From: Bradyrhizobium sp. CCGB01
GTDB lineage: Bacteria; Pseudomonadota; Alphaproteobacteria; Rhizobiales; Xanthobacteraceae
Reading direction: 5' to 3'
NCBI RefSeq assembly: GCF_024199795.1
Contig: NZ_JANADK010000001.1
Span: 930,001-994,000 of the forward strand
Length of the DNA stretch: 64,000 nucleotides
The translations under genes were made by a program, and so were the position numbers. Positions 17,099 through 24,507 of the stretch are shown here, one piece after another. Each line of letters starts with the position of its first letter. Positions within the stretch are counted from its first letter, which is position 1. The notes below the pieces were generated by a model. That model was not told the origin of the DNA. It saw nothing but the letters and a program-made list of their open reading frames with translations, and made no database searches.

Positions 17099-17477
17099 GG
17101 CGCCGCCTTGCCGGCGACACAGCGCCTCGTCTCGCCGCCTTGGGCTTCGCTACGGCCGCAGCGGTCTGATCGCCCAGATGGTGGATCCGAAGCGCGGGAC
17201 GCTTCGGCAGCTTCACGGTCAACTCAAGTTTCCCCCCGACTGCTTCGACATAGCTGCGAAGGGTCGACAAATACATGTCGGATTGCTTTTCTATCTTGGA
17301 AACGGACGGCTGCTTGATGTTGAGAGCGGAGGCGATGTCGGCTTGGCCCTTGCCAGCGATCTGCCGGAGCTCGCGGAGGCCATCGACCTCTTGCCGCAAC
17401 TCGTCATACCGCGCCTCGATCTGCTCCTGCTGATCTCGGGGCAGGGAGGCTATGACCTCGTCGAGGCTACGTCCCAT
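17091..17477 (-). CDS. XRE/HigA-type transcriptional regulator of the defence operon
   Basis: A 128-aa protein: MGRSLDEVIASLPRDQQ, an acidic helix, then the HTH at about residues 40-65 (GQADIASALNIKQPSVSKIE) and LSTLRSYVEAVGGKLELTV, the usual HigA-like antitoxin C-terminus of the HTH domain. A Lys/Arg/Pro-rich tail follows. I set the start at 17477, where AAGAAGGTT precedes ATG. The long extension upstream is non-homologous. Such regulators often bind a palindrome in their own promoter, and one is present at 17701-17716. No toxin gene is recognisable beside it, so it probably works as the repressor of the ABC-3C/HEPN operon. Confidence 0.85.
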   Translation of the reverse strand: MGRSLDEVIASLPRDQQEQIEARYDELRQEVDGLRELRQIAGKGQADIASALNIKQPSVSKIEKQSDMYLSTLRSYVEAVGGKLELTVKLPKRPALRIHHLGDQTAAAVAKPKAARRGAVSPARRRHG

Positions 17478-17697
17478 GGCACTAACCTTCTTTACGGATT
17501 TCAGGCTTTCCGGATGATAGGAAAACCGGGGACCCGTTTTTGCGACACTCTGCTTGCGGAAGCGGGTCGGCCCAGAGCGATGAGCGGCAGGCCGACTCCG
17601 GCGAGCAGCTCTGCAATGGCCTGTAGTTCGGTCTGAACCCAGCCTCGAACGCCTGGCGGTCCGCCTCGTATGAATCGGGTAACCAAACGTCGGAATC

Positions 17698-17726
17698 GAT
17701 ATAGCTTCCAAGCTATGTACGGTCAA
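17698..17726 (-). promoter_or_regulatory. Promoter with embedded operator for the XRE/ABC-3C operon
   Basis: On the minus strand TTGACC (17721-17726) is followed by a 17-base spacer and TATATC (17698-17703), a good sigma70-type pair. A perfect palindrome, ATAGCTT-N2-AAGCTAT (17701-17716), fills part of the spacer and overlaps the -10. This is the expected layout for autorepression by an XRE protein. It leaves a leader of about 210 bases before the XRE gene. Confidence 0.6.
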
Positions 17727-17743
17727 GCGTGCCGAGGTCAGCA

Positions 17744-18163
17744 TCAGTTGCCACCCTCCGCCACACCGGCAGCCCGAAGAAGGTCGCCGATGCTCGCTGA
17801 TCGCATCTTGCAGCGCGCGATAACCCGGTCGAAGGATACGACTCGGCCGCTGCGGCCGCGCTCCGCGGTGCATGAGACCTCGCGATGTAGAGCTATGCGC
17901 TCAAGCGCCGCTCTGGCGGCAGCGCCGCCAGGCCGATGAACCTCCGGCGCATCGAAATCCGCGAGGCGAACCTCGATCCACTCATTGGGGTCGGTGGTCC
18001 TGCCAACGCAAAGGCCATCGCCGTCGCCCACGTACCGGACGGTGCCGAAGAATTGCGCTCCGGCCTGGAATGGCAGAGGCGCTTTGCACGGATCCGCATA
18101 GGCGGGCGCGATGGGGCAGACGACGACAAGCATACCCCCAAGAATGATCAACGGCCTGCTCAC
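17744..18163 (-). CDS. Exported thermonuclease-like (SNase fold) protein
   Basis: A 139-aa protein. The N-terminal signal peptide has a hydrophobic core ILGGMLVVVCPIAPAYA with an AYA-type cleavage site. The body is SNase-like: GTVRYVGDGDGLCVG, EVRLADFDAPEVH and GRSGRVVSFDRVI, matching the Asp-rich strand, the RLxxxDAPE motif and the Arg-containing turn of staphylococcal nuclease homologues. Four cysteines may form disulfides. Its start ATGA overlaps the integrase stop, so the two are co-translated. It may be a periplasmic or secreted nuclease carried by the island. I am sure of the fold, less so of activity. Confidence 0.8.
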   Translation of the reverse strand: MSRPLIILGGMLVVVCPIAPAYADPCKAPLPFQAGAQFFGTVRYVGDGDGLCVGRTTDPNEWIEVRLADFDAPEVHRPGGAAARAALERIALHREVSCTAERGRSGRVVSFDRVIARCKMRSASIGDLLRAAGVAEGGN

Positions 18164-19413
18164 GCGGCAGCCCTCAACGCGCTGTTGCCCTTCTTCTTTT
18201 TCAGGAGCGCGCGGACGAACTTGTCCCAGAGCACCATGCCGGCGCGCTTCTCCGGCATGTAGTTCCAGCGATCATAGTTCTTGGAGCTGACGTCCTGAAG
18301 CGCGTGGTTCTGGAGGCGATCCCGGATTTCTTTCGGGACACCCGCCTTGCCGGCGAGCGTCTTGAACGTCCGCCGCAAGTCGCGGTTGGTCGCATAAGGG
18401 ATGACGCCACGGTCACGCTGGCGCCAGACGAAACTGTAGAGCGTGCCGTGGCTGACCGGCTTCGAAGGGTCCTTCGCCGAAGGAAAGTACCATCCGAATT
18501 CGTTGGGCTTGATCGACTCGATAAGCTCGGCCGCAAGCGATGGAACCGGGACAGCGTGCGGTTGAAGGTTCTTCGTCTTCGACCAGTCGATGATCCGCTC
18601 GGCCGCGTCCCACTGATCGATATGCAGTCTCGCGATTTCCTCGACGCGCTGGCCGGTCAGCATGATGAGCTGCACGGCGCGCGGATATGACGGGTGGACG
18701 GGAGTGTCTGGGCATTCGAGCCAGCGATAGAGCTGAACGAATTCATCCTCGCTGAGCCAGCGTGTGCCCTGGACCTTGGGTTCGGTGGGGATGTCCGAGG
18801 CCGGGTTGAAGGGAATCCGAAAGCGGCGAGGCGAGGTGTTCCGATAGTCGTTGTCCGACTTCATCCCCCAGCTGAAGGCAGCATGGATATACGACCGCAC
18901 GTGATCAGCCATCGATCGAGCGCCGCGCTCGTAGATCGGCCGGATCAATTCCACGATCTCCTCGGCCTCGATCTCGCGGGCAAGGCGATTGCGCCCGAGC
19001 GTGTCGGCAATCTTGTTGAGACCCTTCTCCGTTTCCTTCCATGAGGGCTTGCCAGCGGCCTTCAGCGACGCGACGTAGCCCTCGAACAGATCGGCGACGG
19101 TGCCTGGACGCGTGTCCGTCGCGATCTTGATGCTGCGACCTCTCTGGATCACGTCAGCGAAGTCGCGTTTGAAAATTTCTCGCGCTTGAGCCAGTGACAT
19201 CGAGGGATACGAGCCGAGCTTCTTCTTCGAGCGTTTCCCGTCCCGCCATTGCTGCGCCATCCAATCGGCCGTAACGCGCTTCGGCATAGGCTTCAGCACG
19301 AGCACGAGACGGCCAGTTCCGCGACCTTCGCCGTCCGCGAGATTCTCTTGCTTCTGGCTCAGCTCGACGCGCTTCAGCGCATGCCGGATTGCGGTATCGG
19401 TCAGGCTTGGCAT
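18160..19413 (-). CDS. Tyrosine recombinase / integrase of the island
   Basis: About 417 aa, P4-type integrase. The N-terminal arm-binding region includes WRDGKRSKKKLGSYPSMSLA. The catalytic domain shows MLTGQRVEEIARL (first Arg), TKNLQPHAVPVP (Lys region), NRDLRRTFKTLAG (second Arg, with Arg where His is usual), LQNHALQD (His) and YDRW (Tyr nucleophile). The ATG at 19413 is preceded by GGAGCAGGAGGAACGCC, an excellent ribosome binding site, so the longer frame to 19518 is rejected. It lies beside the truncated radC, the usual position of an integrase next to its own attachment site. Confidence 0.9.
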   Translation of the reverse strand: MPSLTDTAIRHALKRVELSQKQENLADGEGRGTGRLVLVLKPMPKRVTADWMAQQWRDGKRSKKKLGSYPSMSLAQAREIFKRDFADVIQRGRSIKIATDTRPGTVADLFEGYVASLKAAGKPSWKETEKGLNKIADTLGRNRLAREIEAEEIVELIRPIYERGARSMADHVRSYIHAAFSWGMKSDNDYRNTSPRRFRIPFNPASDIPTEPKVQGTRWLSEDEFVQLYRWLECPDTPVHPSYPRAVQLIMLTGQRVEEIARLHIDQWDAAERIIDWSKTKNLQPHAVPVPSLAAELIESIKPNEFGWYFPSAKDPSKPVSHGTLYSFVWRQRDRGVIPYATNRDLRRTFKTLAGKAGVPKEIRDRLQNHALQDVSSKNYDRWNYMPEKRAGMVLWDKFVRALLKKKKGNSALRAAA

Positions 19414-19518
19414 GGCGTTCCTCCTGCTCCCAACTGGGATCGGTCGAGGAGAAACGGGGATCGTTTGCTGGGATCGGAAAGCCGTTTTCAATCCCTCTAA
19501 CCGCCCCCAATTTGCCAT

Positions 19519-19616
19519 AACCGCCCCCTGTACGCAATGCGCAAAAACAGGCTATTTGATTGATGATTCAGCGGTATTGAGCGTGATCCAACGTGATCAT
19601 CGACGGGGTAGTGGGG
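19519..19616. other. Island-chromosome junction, putative attachment site in radC
   Basis: RadC similarity on the minus strand stops right after the HNHP codons (about 19613-19624). The following sequence codes [14 protein letters not shown] and stops. The junction sequence contains two near-copies of GATCACG spaced by GTTG (19585-19600), possible integrase-binding repeats. The exact crossover cannot be set from one end alone. Confidence 0.5.
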
Positions 19617-20179
19617 TGGTTGTGCACCAGGATCAGCGCGGTCGCCGACAGCTCGAGCGCGCGCTTGATCACCTCGCGCGGATAGACCGGGGTGTGGTCG
19701 ACGGTACCGGTCTGCTGCACCTCGTCGGCAATGAGCTGGTTGCGCTTGTCGAGGAAGAGCAGGCGGAATTGCTCCTTGTCGGCAAACGCCATGCTGGAGC
19801 GGCAATAGTCGATCACCTCGTTCCAGGATGACAGCGCGTCGCGGCTGTTCACCTCACCCTTGGCGACGCGATGCGTTGCGGCGGCGATCAGCTTGAGCTG
19901 ATGGATCGCGGATTCCCCGATGCCCTCGACCTCGCGCAGGCGCACCACGGGGGCATGGACCACCTCGGCGAACGAGCCGAAAATCTTGATCAGCGCCTTT
20001 GCCAGCGGCTTGGTGTCGCGCCGCGGCAGCGCCGCGAACAGCGCCATCTCCAATAGCTCGTAGTCGCTGAGCGCATCCGCGCCGGCACTGTAGAAGCGCT
20101 CGCGCAGCCGCTCGCGATGGCCGAGATAATGCGGCGCTTCCTCCGGCTTGCTCTTGTCTTGGTCTCGCTTGGCGGACAT
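19568..20179 (-). pseudogene. radC: RadC, 3'-truncated by the island
   Basis: 203 residues remain. The N-terminal part ([31 protein letters not shown]) and the helix-hairpin-helix [16 protein letters not shown] are intact, as is [25 protein letters not shown]. Normal RadC continues with SGDPTPSxxD and about 40 more residues, giving the JAMM motif HxH-x7-SxxD. Here the frame changes to [14 protein letters not shown] and ends, so the metal site is lost. The integrase gene begins only 155 bases away, which points to insertion of the island. The rest of radC should lie at the other end of the island. Some truncated product may still be made. Confidence 0.8.
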
Positions 20180-20217
20180 CGGTCACACCATGCCGTACGC
20201 CCCGTGTTTTGCAACCA

Positions 20218-20277
20218 TGAAGTGTCTTGGTTGTAAGCGTCATGGCTTGAAGTGTCTTGGTTTGAAGTGTCTTGGCC
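20218..20277. repeat. Tandem array of four 15-bp units upstream of radC
   Basis: Units 1, 3 and 4 read TGAAGTGTCTTGG plus two variable bases, and unit 2 is a diverged copy (10 of 15 matches). The array begins 39 bases before the radC start. It is likely a minisatellite that can change copy number. Confidence 0.75.
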
Positions 20278-20322
20278 CGGCGGCCGGTCTGTCGAGCGGC
20301 CGCCGGAGTGCTCACCGGTTGG

Positions 20323-20709
20323 CTACGGCGAAAGGCCGCCCGGCGGGGTGCAGACCTCGACCAGGACGTTGCCCGGCGCGGTGCAATAGAAGTGCGGCAC
20401 ACGTGCGCCACCGCCGCGGTCCATGAACGCGATCTTGCCGGGGTTCAGGCCCGCAGCCGACAACTCGGCGTGCTTGGCTTCCACCTCGCCCGCCGCGTCG
20501 TAATAGAAGCCGATGTGAAAGGCGGCGGGATAGTCGGCCGGTTCGCCCTTCTTGCCGCGCATCACGGTCAGGATGAAATCCTCATTGTTGCGCAACACGA
20601 CGAGCGCCTCGCCGCGGGCCGCATGAGGCACGAAGCCGAAGAAGCGCTCGAAGAAGGCGGCAAGCGCCGGGACGTCCGTTGTCGCGAGGTTGAGATGTTG
20701 CAGTCGCAT
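20323..20709 (-). CDS. VOC/glyoxalase-family protein
   Basis: A 128-aa single-module vicinal-oxygen-chelate protein: MRLQHLNLATTDVPALAAFF at the start, FERFFGFVPH, HIGFYYDAAGEVEAKHAEL in the middle and FYCTAPGNVLVEVCTP at the end. The metal-ligand positions His6, His around residue 66 and Glu near 118 are kept. The ATG at 20709 follows GGAGAG. A longer frame exists but is not similar to the family. Substrate unknown; members include glyoxalases, extradiol dioxygenases and drug-resistance proteins. It stands alone between radC and the dioxygenase gene. Confidence 0.8.
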   Translation of the reverse strand: MRLQHLNLATTDVPALAAFFERFFGFVPHAARGEALVVLRNNEDFILTVMRGKKGEPADYPAAFHIGFYYDAAGEVEAKHAELSAAGLNPGKIAFMDRGGGARVPHFYCTAPGNVLVEVCTPPGGLSP

Positions 20710-20962
20710 GGTTGCTCTCCGTCCAGGATGAAGGAACGGACGAGGCGAGATCTCGACGCTTGAGCGGCGGCCGGCATGACACGGTGACATGACCCGCCGA
20801 GCAGCGTGACGATCGCGTCACTCTGTCCGGCCGTGGGTCCTACCGTGGAGACGGTGGCAGAATTCCTGGGTTGAGGAACAGGCCGGGCTTACCAATCCGG
20901 CCATGCCTTTTTCGGCGCGATTTGAATAGCAAGGATCGTTGGCCTGGGCAACGCCGCGCTGC

Positions 20963-21838
20963 TTAACGGCCGCGCTTCAGCCCCGGCACCAGCGCGGCGA
21001 GCCGGTCCTTGATCGGCCGGCCGAACATGCCCGCGGGCGGCGGCCCCGGCGGTGGTCCACCGCCGATGCCCGGCGGCGGCGGGCCGGCGCGCCCGACGGT
21101 TGCCTCCGCGCGGCGGTCGACGCCGAGCGTCAGGCTCGCGACGTAGCGGTCGCGCTCCTCCTTCACCGCGCAGAAGGTGCGATGCTCGGGATCGGAACGC
21201 GCGATGACGTGGTCGTTGGCGTTGATCACCATGCGCTGTCGCGCGCGGTCGCCGTAATCGGGCACGTTGGTGTAGATGAACTCGTTCAGCGCGTCGGGCA
21301 GGAAAGTCTGCCCGGTCAGCACCGTGCGCTCGTCGAGGAACACCTTGAAATGGATATGCGTGGTGCGGCCGTCATACCAGCCGGGATAGATGGTGTTGAA
21401 TGTCACCCAGCCGGCTTCATCGGTGACTTGCGTGCCGCGCAAGAACGTCTTGCCGGTCGCGTCGATGTTGTGCGCATCGCTCTGGCCGGGGAAGGCCGAA
21501 TAGAGCCCCTTCGCATCGCAATGCCAGATGTCGATCCGCGCGCCCTTGATCGCCGTGCAGGGGCCGGCCTCGATCACGCGCAGCCGCAATGTCAGCGGCA
21601 CGCCGGGCCTTCCCTCGGCGATATCCGACCTGACGAGTTTGGGGTCGGAATAGAACGGCCCTTCCTCCGCCTGCGGTGTCAGGATGCAGGCCGGCTCGCT
21701 CTCCGCGGCGTTGGCTGGCGCTGCCTGCGCGCGGGTTTGCAGCAGACCGGTGGCGCCGGCCGACACAAATCCCAGAAACCCGCGCCGCGTCGAATTGTTC
21801 ACCCGCTTACTCCTGCTCGTTCGATCAGAGATCGTCAT
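20963..21838 (-). CDS. Tat-exported intradiol ring-cleavage dioxygenase family protein
   Basis: About 291 aa. The N-terminus has STRRGFLGFVSAGATGL, a twin-arginine signal, followed by an alanine-rich cleavage region. The core ACILTPQAEEGPFYSD, IDIWHCDAKGLYSAFPG and YPGWYDGRTTHIHFKV carries the two Tyr and two His that bind Fe(III) in intradiol dioxygenases (protocatechuate/catechol types). The C-terminal 50 residues are unusually rich in Gly and Pro (GPPPPGIGGGPPPGPPPAG) and end in a basic helix. The start is at 21838. Its natural substrate is unknown; export makes a periplasmic aromatic a likely choice. Confidence 0.82.
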   Translation of the reverse strand: MTISDRTSRSKRVNNSTRRGFLGFVSAGATGLLQTRAQAAPANAAESEPACILTPQAEEGPFYSDPKLVRSDIAEGRPGVPLTLRLRVIEAGPCTAIKGARIDIWHCDAKGLYSAFPGQSDAHNIDATGKTFLRGTQVTDEAGWVTFNTIYPGWYDGRTTHIHFKVFLDERTVLTGQTFLPDALNEFIYTNVPDYGDRARQRMVINANDHVIARSDPEHRTFCAVKEERDRYVASLTLGVDRRAEATVGRAGPPPPGIGGGPPPGPPPAGMFGRPIKDRLAALVPGLKRGR

Positions 21839-21881
21839 CGACAAGCAGGATGGCAAGATCAGGCTTTGAAGATGGCGACAA

Positions 21882-22826
21882 TCAGCCCCGCGGTTTCTGA
21901 TCATGTCGCGCGGGCAGGGGCACCGTGACCGCCACCACGCCGACGAAAATGAGCGCCATGCCGGCAAGGCTGGACCAGGTAAAGCGCTCGCCGAGCCACG
22001 CCGCGCCGAGCGCCACGGCAAAGCCCGCGCGCAGATAGCTCCCGCTGGTCGTGCCGAGCGGGCCGAGCGTGTGGATCAGCCGGAAATAGATCACCATCGC
22101 AAGCGCCGTGCAGACGACCGCGAGCGTGATGACAGCTGCGATCGCCGCGGCGGGCGGTGGCGAGAGTGTCCACGGCCGCTCGATGGCGGCCGCAGTGGGG
22201 ATCATCAGCACTGCTGCGCAGCTCATCGCTCCGGCCGCCGTGACGATTGCGGGCAGGCCCGAGAAGCGCTGGCCCCATATCGGCGCGAGTGCGTAGCTGA
22301 GGCTCGCGCACAGCACGGCGATCTGGGCCAGCGGAGCCGCCGTGCCGATCCCCGAGAACGCCTCGGCTCCCATGGTCACGGCAACCCCGGCGAGCCCGAG
22401 AGCGACGCCGATGATCTTCCGGCCGGTGATCGTCTGCCGCCCGTGCCCGGTCATCAGTGCGATCGCGAGCACGAACATCGGCGGGGTCGCGTTGAGCACG
22501 CCGGCCAGACCACTCGCGATGTGCGCCTCGCCCCAACTGATCAGGGTGAAAGGCAGCGCGCTTTGCAGCAGCCCTTGTACGACGAAAGCCGCCCATACCG
22601 ATCCTCGGCGGGGAAGGGCGTGTCCCTGCGCGAGCGCGATCAGGGTCAGGAGAATGGCCGCGATCGTCACCCGCGCGGCGACCATCGTGAAGGGCGGTAT
22701 CGTCGGGATCGCGACCTTGATCAGCGTGAACGAAGCGCCCCAGATCAGCGAGAGCAGCAGCAGGAGCCCGATCTCGAATGCGAGAGTGGCTTGCCCCGAC
22801 GTTGTGTGTTGCGCCTGTGTGCTCAT
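21882..22826 (-). CDS. EamA/DMT-family transporter
   Basis: A 314-aa integral membrane protein with about ten predicted helices in two EamA halves. The first half has SLIWGASFTLIKVAI, ISWGEAHIASGLAGVLNATPP and GLAGVAVTMG. The second has LGPLGTTSGSYLRAGFAVALGA and LGERFTWSSLAGMALIFVGVV. These match the drug/metabolite transporter superfamily, usually exporters of amino acids or metabolites. It is divergent from the Ada-type regulator gene (132 bases between starts), so that regulator may control it. Substrate unknown. Confidence 0.85.
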   Translation of the reverse strand: MSTQAQHTTSGQATLAFEIGLLLLLSLIWGASFTLIKVAIPTIPPFTMVAARVTIAAILLTLIALAQGHALPRRGSVWAAFVVQGLLQSALPFTLISWGEAHIASGLAGVLNATPPMFVLAIALMTGHGRQTITGRKIIGVALGLAGVAVTMGAEAFSGIGTAAPLAQIAVLCASLSYALAPIWGQRFSGLPAIVTAAGAMSCAAVLMIPTAAAIERPWTLSPPPAAAIAAVITLAVVCTALAMVIYFRLIHTLGPLGTTSGSYLRAGFAVALGAAWLGERFTWSSLAGMALIFVGVVAVTVPLPARHDQKPRG

Positions 22827-22958
22827 GTAATTTGCTTCCGCGATTTGCCGGCACCATGATGCGGAGCGGCATTGCAGGCTGGCCGAATTCGGACCTCATC
22901 ACCCGACGAGGTCCGATTTCAGCTACTCGGCGGACCGCGTTGAAACTATGATTTCGCC

Positions 22959-23555
22959 ATGGCGACAGGCCCGGCGCATCGGCAGACGCTGCCACCGCAT
23001 CTCGATTGGGAGACCTGCGATCGGGCACGCCTCGCGCGCGCCCGCGCGTTCGATGGCCTGTTCTTCTCCGGCGTCCGCTCGACGCGCATCTATTGCCGGC
23101 CGGTCTGTCCGGTGCGCCCCGCTCGCTCCGAGAACGTCACTTTTTATGCGACCGCCGCTGCCGCCGAGCGCGCCGGCTTTCGTCCATGCCTGTGCTGCCG
23201 GCCGGAAACCGCGCCGGGTTCGCCGGCCTGGATGGGAACGGCCACCACCGTCGCGCGCGGGATGCGCCTGATCCACGACGGCTTTCTCGATCAGGCGTCG
23301 ATGACGGAGCTTGCGGAAGCCCTCGGCGTCGGGCCGCGCCATCTGCTCCGCCTGTTCATGCGCCACGCCGGTGCGAGCCCGAGCGAGATCGCGGCGACAC
23401 GACGCGTGCAGGAAGCCAAGCGCCTGATCGACCAGACTGAGATGACGTTAGCGGAGATCGCTTTCGCCGCCGGCTTCGGCAGCGTTCGTAGATTCAACGA
23501 CGCCTTTGCCGCGACCTACAAGAGGGCGCCGTCGTCATTCCGGCGCAGGCGATAG
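22959..23555 (+). CDS. Ada-type zinc/methyl-sensing AraC regulator
   Basis: A 198-aa protein: an Ada N-terminal zinc domain (FDGLFFSGVRSTRIYCRPVCPV, then FRPCLCCRPE, with the four Cys that bind Zn and accept a methyl from phosphotriesters) followed by an AraC-type HTH pair (MTELAEALGVGPRHLLRLF and LAEIAFAAGFGSVRRFNDAF). It lacks the C-terminal O6-methylguanine methyltransferase domain of full Ada, and the AlkA glycosylase domain. It is likely a transcription activator of an alkylation response. It diverges from the EamA gene and converges on map. Confidence 0.85.
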   Translation: MATGPAHRQTLPPHLDWETCDRARLARARAFDGLFFSGVRSTRIYCRPVCPVRPARSENVTFYATAAAAERAGFRPCLCCRPETAPGSPAWMGTATTVARGMRLIHDGFLDQASMTELAEALGVGPRHLLRLFMRHAGASPSEIAATRRVQEAKRLIDQTEMTLAEIAFAAGFGSVRRFNDAFAATYKRAPSSFRRRR

Positions 23556-23569
23556 CCGACGCGCCAGAG

Positions 23570-24388
23570 TTAGCCGATCTGCTTCTCACCGTGCCGCTCC
23601 GACAGCGTGAAGATCTCGACGCCGGTGGAGGTGACGCCGACGGAGTGCTCGAACTGCGCCGACAGCGAACGGTCGCGCGTCACGGCGGTCCAGCCGTCGG
23701 AGAGGATTTTGACGTGCGGCTTGCCGAGATTGATCATCGGCTCGATGGTGAAGAACATGCCGGGCTTGAGCTGAACGCCTTCGCCCGGGCGGCCGATATG
23801 GATGATGTTCGGCTCGTCGTGGAACATGCGGCCGAGGCCATGGCCGCAGAAATCGCGCACCACGCTCATGGCCTGCGGCTCCACAAAGCTCTGGATGGCG
23901 TGGCCGATGTCGCCGGTGGTGGCGCCGGGTTTGACGGCGGCGATGCCGCGCATCATCGCCTCATAGGTCACCTCGATCAGCCGCTCGGCCTTGCGCGCGA
24001 TCGGGCCGACCGCGTACATCCGGCTGGAATCGCCGTACCAGCCGTCGACGATGAAGGTGACGTCGATATTGACGATGTCGCCCTCTTTCAGCGGACGGTC
24101 GCCGGGCATGCCGTGGCAGACCACGTGGTTGAGCGAGGTGCAGGTCGAGTAGCGATAGCCGCGATACATCAGCGTCGCCGGATAGGCATTGTTGCTGAAG
24201 GCGAAGTCGCGGACGAACTGGTCGATTCGCTCGGTCGGCACGCCGGGTGCGACGATGTCGGTGAGCTCGTCGAGGCACTTCGCCACCAACGCGCCCGCCT
24301 TGCGCATGCCGGCAAAGGCGGCCGGCCCATGCAGCTTGATCTGTCCGGTCTTGCGCAGGGAGGTATCGGAGGCTTCGACGTAGCTCAT
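23570..24388 (-). CDS. map: Methionine aminopeptidase type I
   Basis: About 272 aa. It removes the initiator Met from nascent proteins in the cytoplasm. Metal ligands are visible: Asp in NIDVTFIVDG, Asp in GWYGDSSRM, His in CGHGLG, Glu in TIEPMINLG and Glu in QFEHSVG. The start MSYVEASDTSL at 24388 fits the family. The frame continues upstream without a stop into MscS sequence, but that part is antisense-like and non-homologous. In related genomes map and radC are often close, which fits the view that the region right of 20,180 is core chromosome. Confidence 0.95.
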   Translation of the reverse strand: MSYVEASDTSLRKTGQIKLHGPAAFAGMRKAGALVAKCLDELTDIVAPGVPTERIDQFVRDFAFSNNAYPATLMYRGYRYSTCTSLNHVVCHGMPGDRPLKEGDIVNIDVTFIVDGWYGDSSRMYAVGPIARKAERLIEVTYEAMMRGIAAVKPGATTGDIGHAIQSFVEPQAMSVVRDFCGHGLGRMFHDEPNIIHIGRPGEGVQLKPGMFFTIEPMINLGKPHVKILSDGWTAVTRDRSLSAQFEHSVGVTSTGVEIFTLSERHGEKQIG

Positions 24389-24507
24389 GCGGGCGCTATC
24401 TTCTGAAATGGGCTCGATATTGGCGGAAAGGATTGATTTCAGGCCATAATCTAATGATCGCGGGCCTTCATGCAAGCCAAGCGTGGCTCTTGCACCCGAA
24501 ACAGGGC

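Noticed and set aside
17478..17743. Possible RelE/HigB toxin upstream of the XRE regulator
   Set aside because: Three frames were read. None shows RelE/HigB motifs. One frame ends just before the XRE start, but its text is not toxin-like, so the gap is treated as a leader with promoter.
19519..19620. tRNA attachment site for the integrase
   Set aside because: No tRNA is seen next to the integrase. The adjacent gene is radC.
20218..20277. CRISPR-like array
   Set aside because: Units are 15 bp and contiguous with no spacers, and no cas genes are present.
21901..23028. 375-codon minus-strand frame beside the EamA gene
   Set aside because: It is a shifted frame of the EamA gene with Arg/Asp-rich translation. 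EamA (21882-22826) has membrane helices and a clear start.
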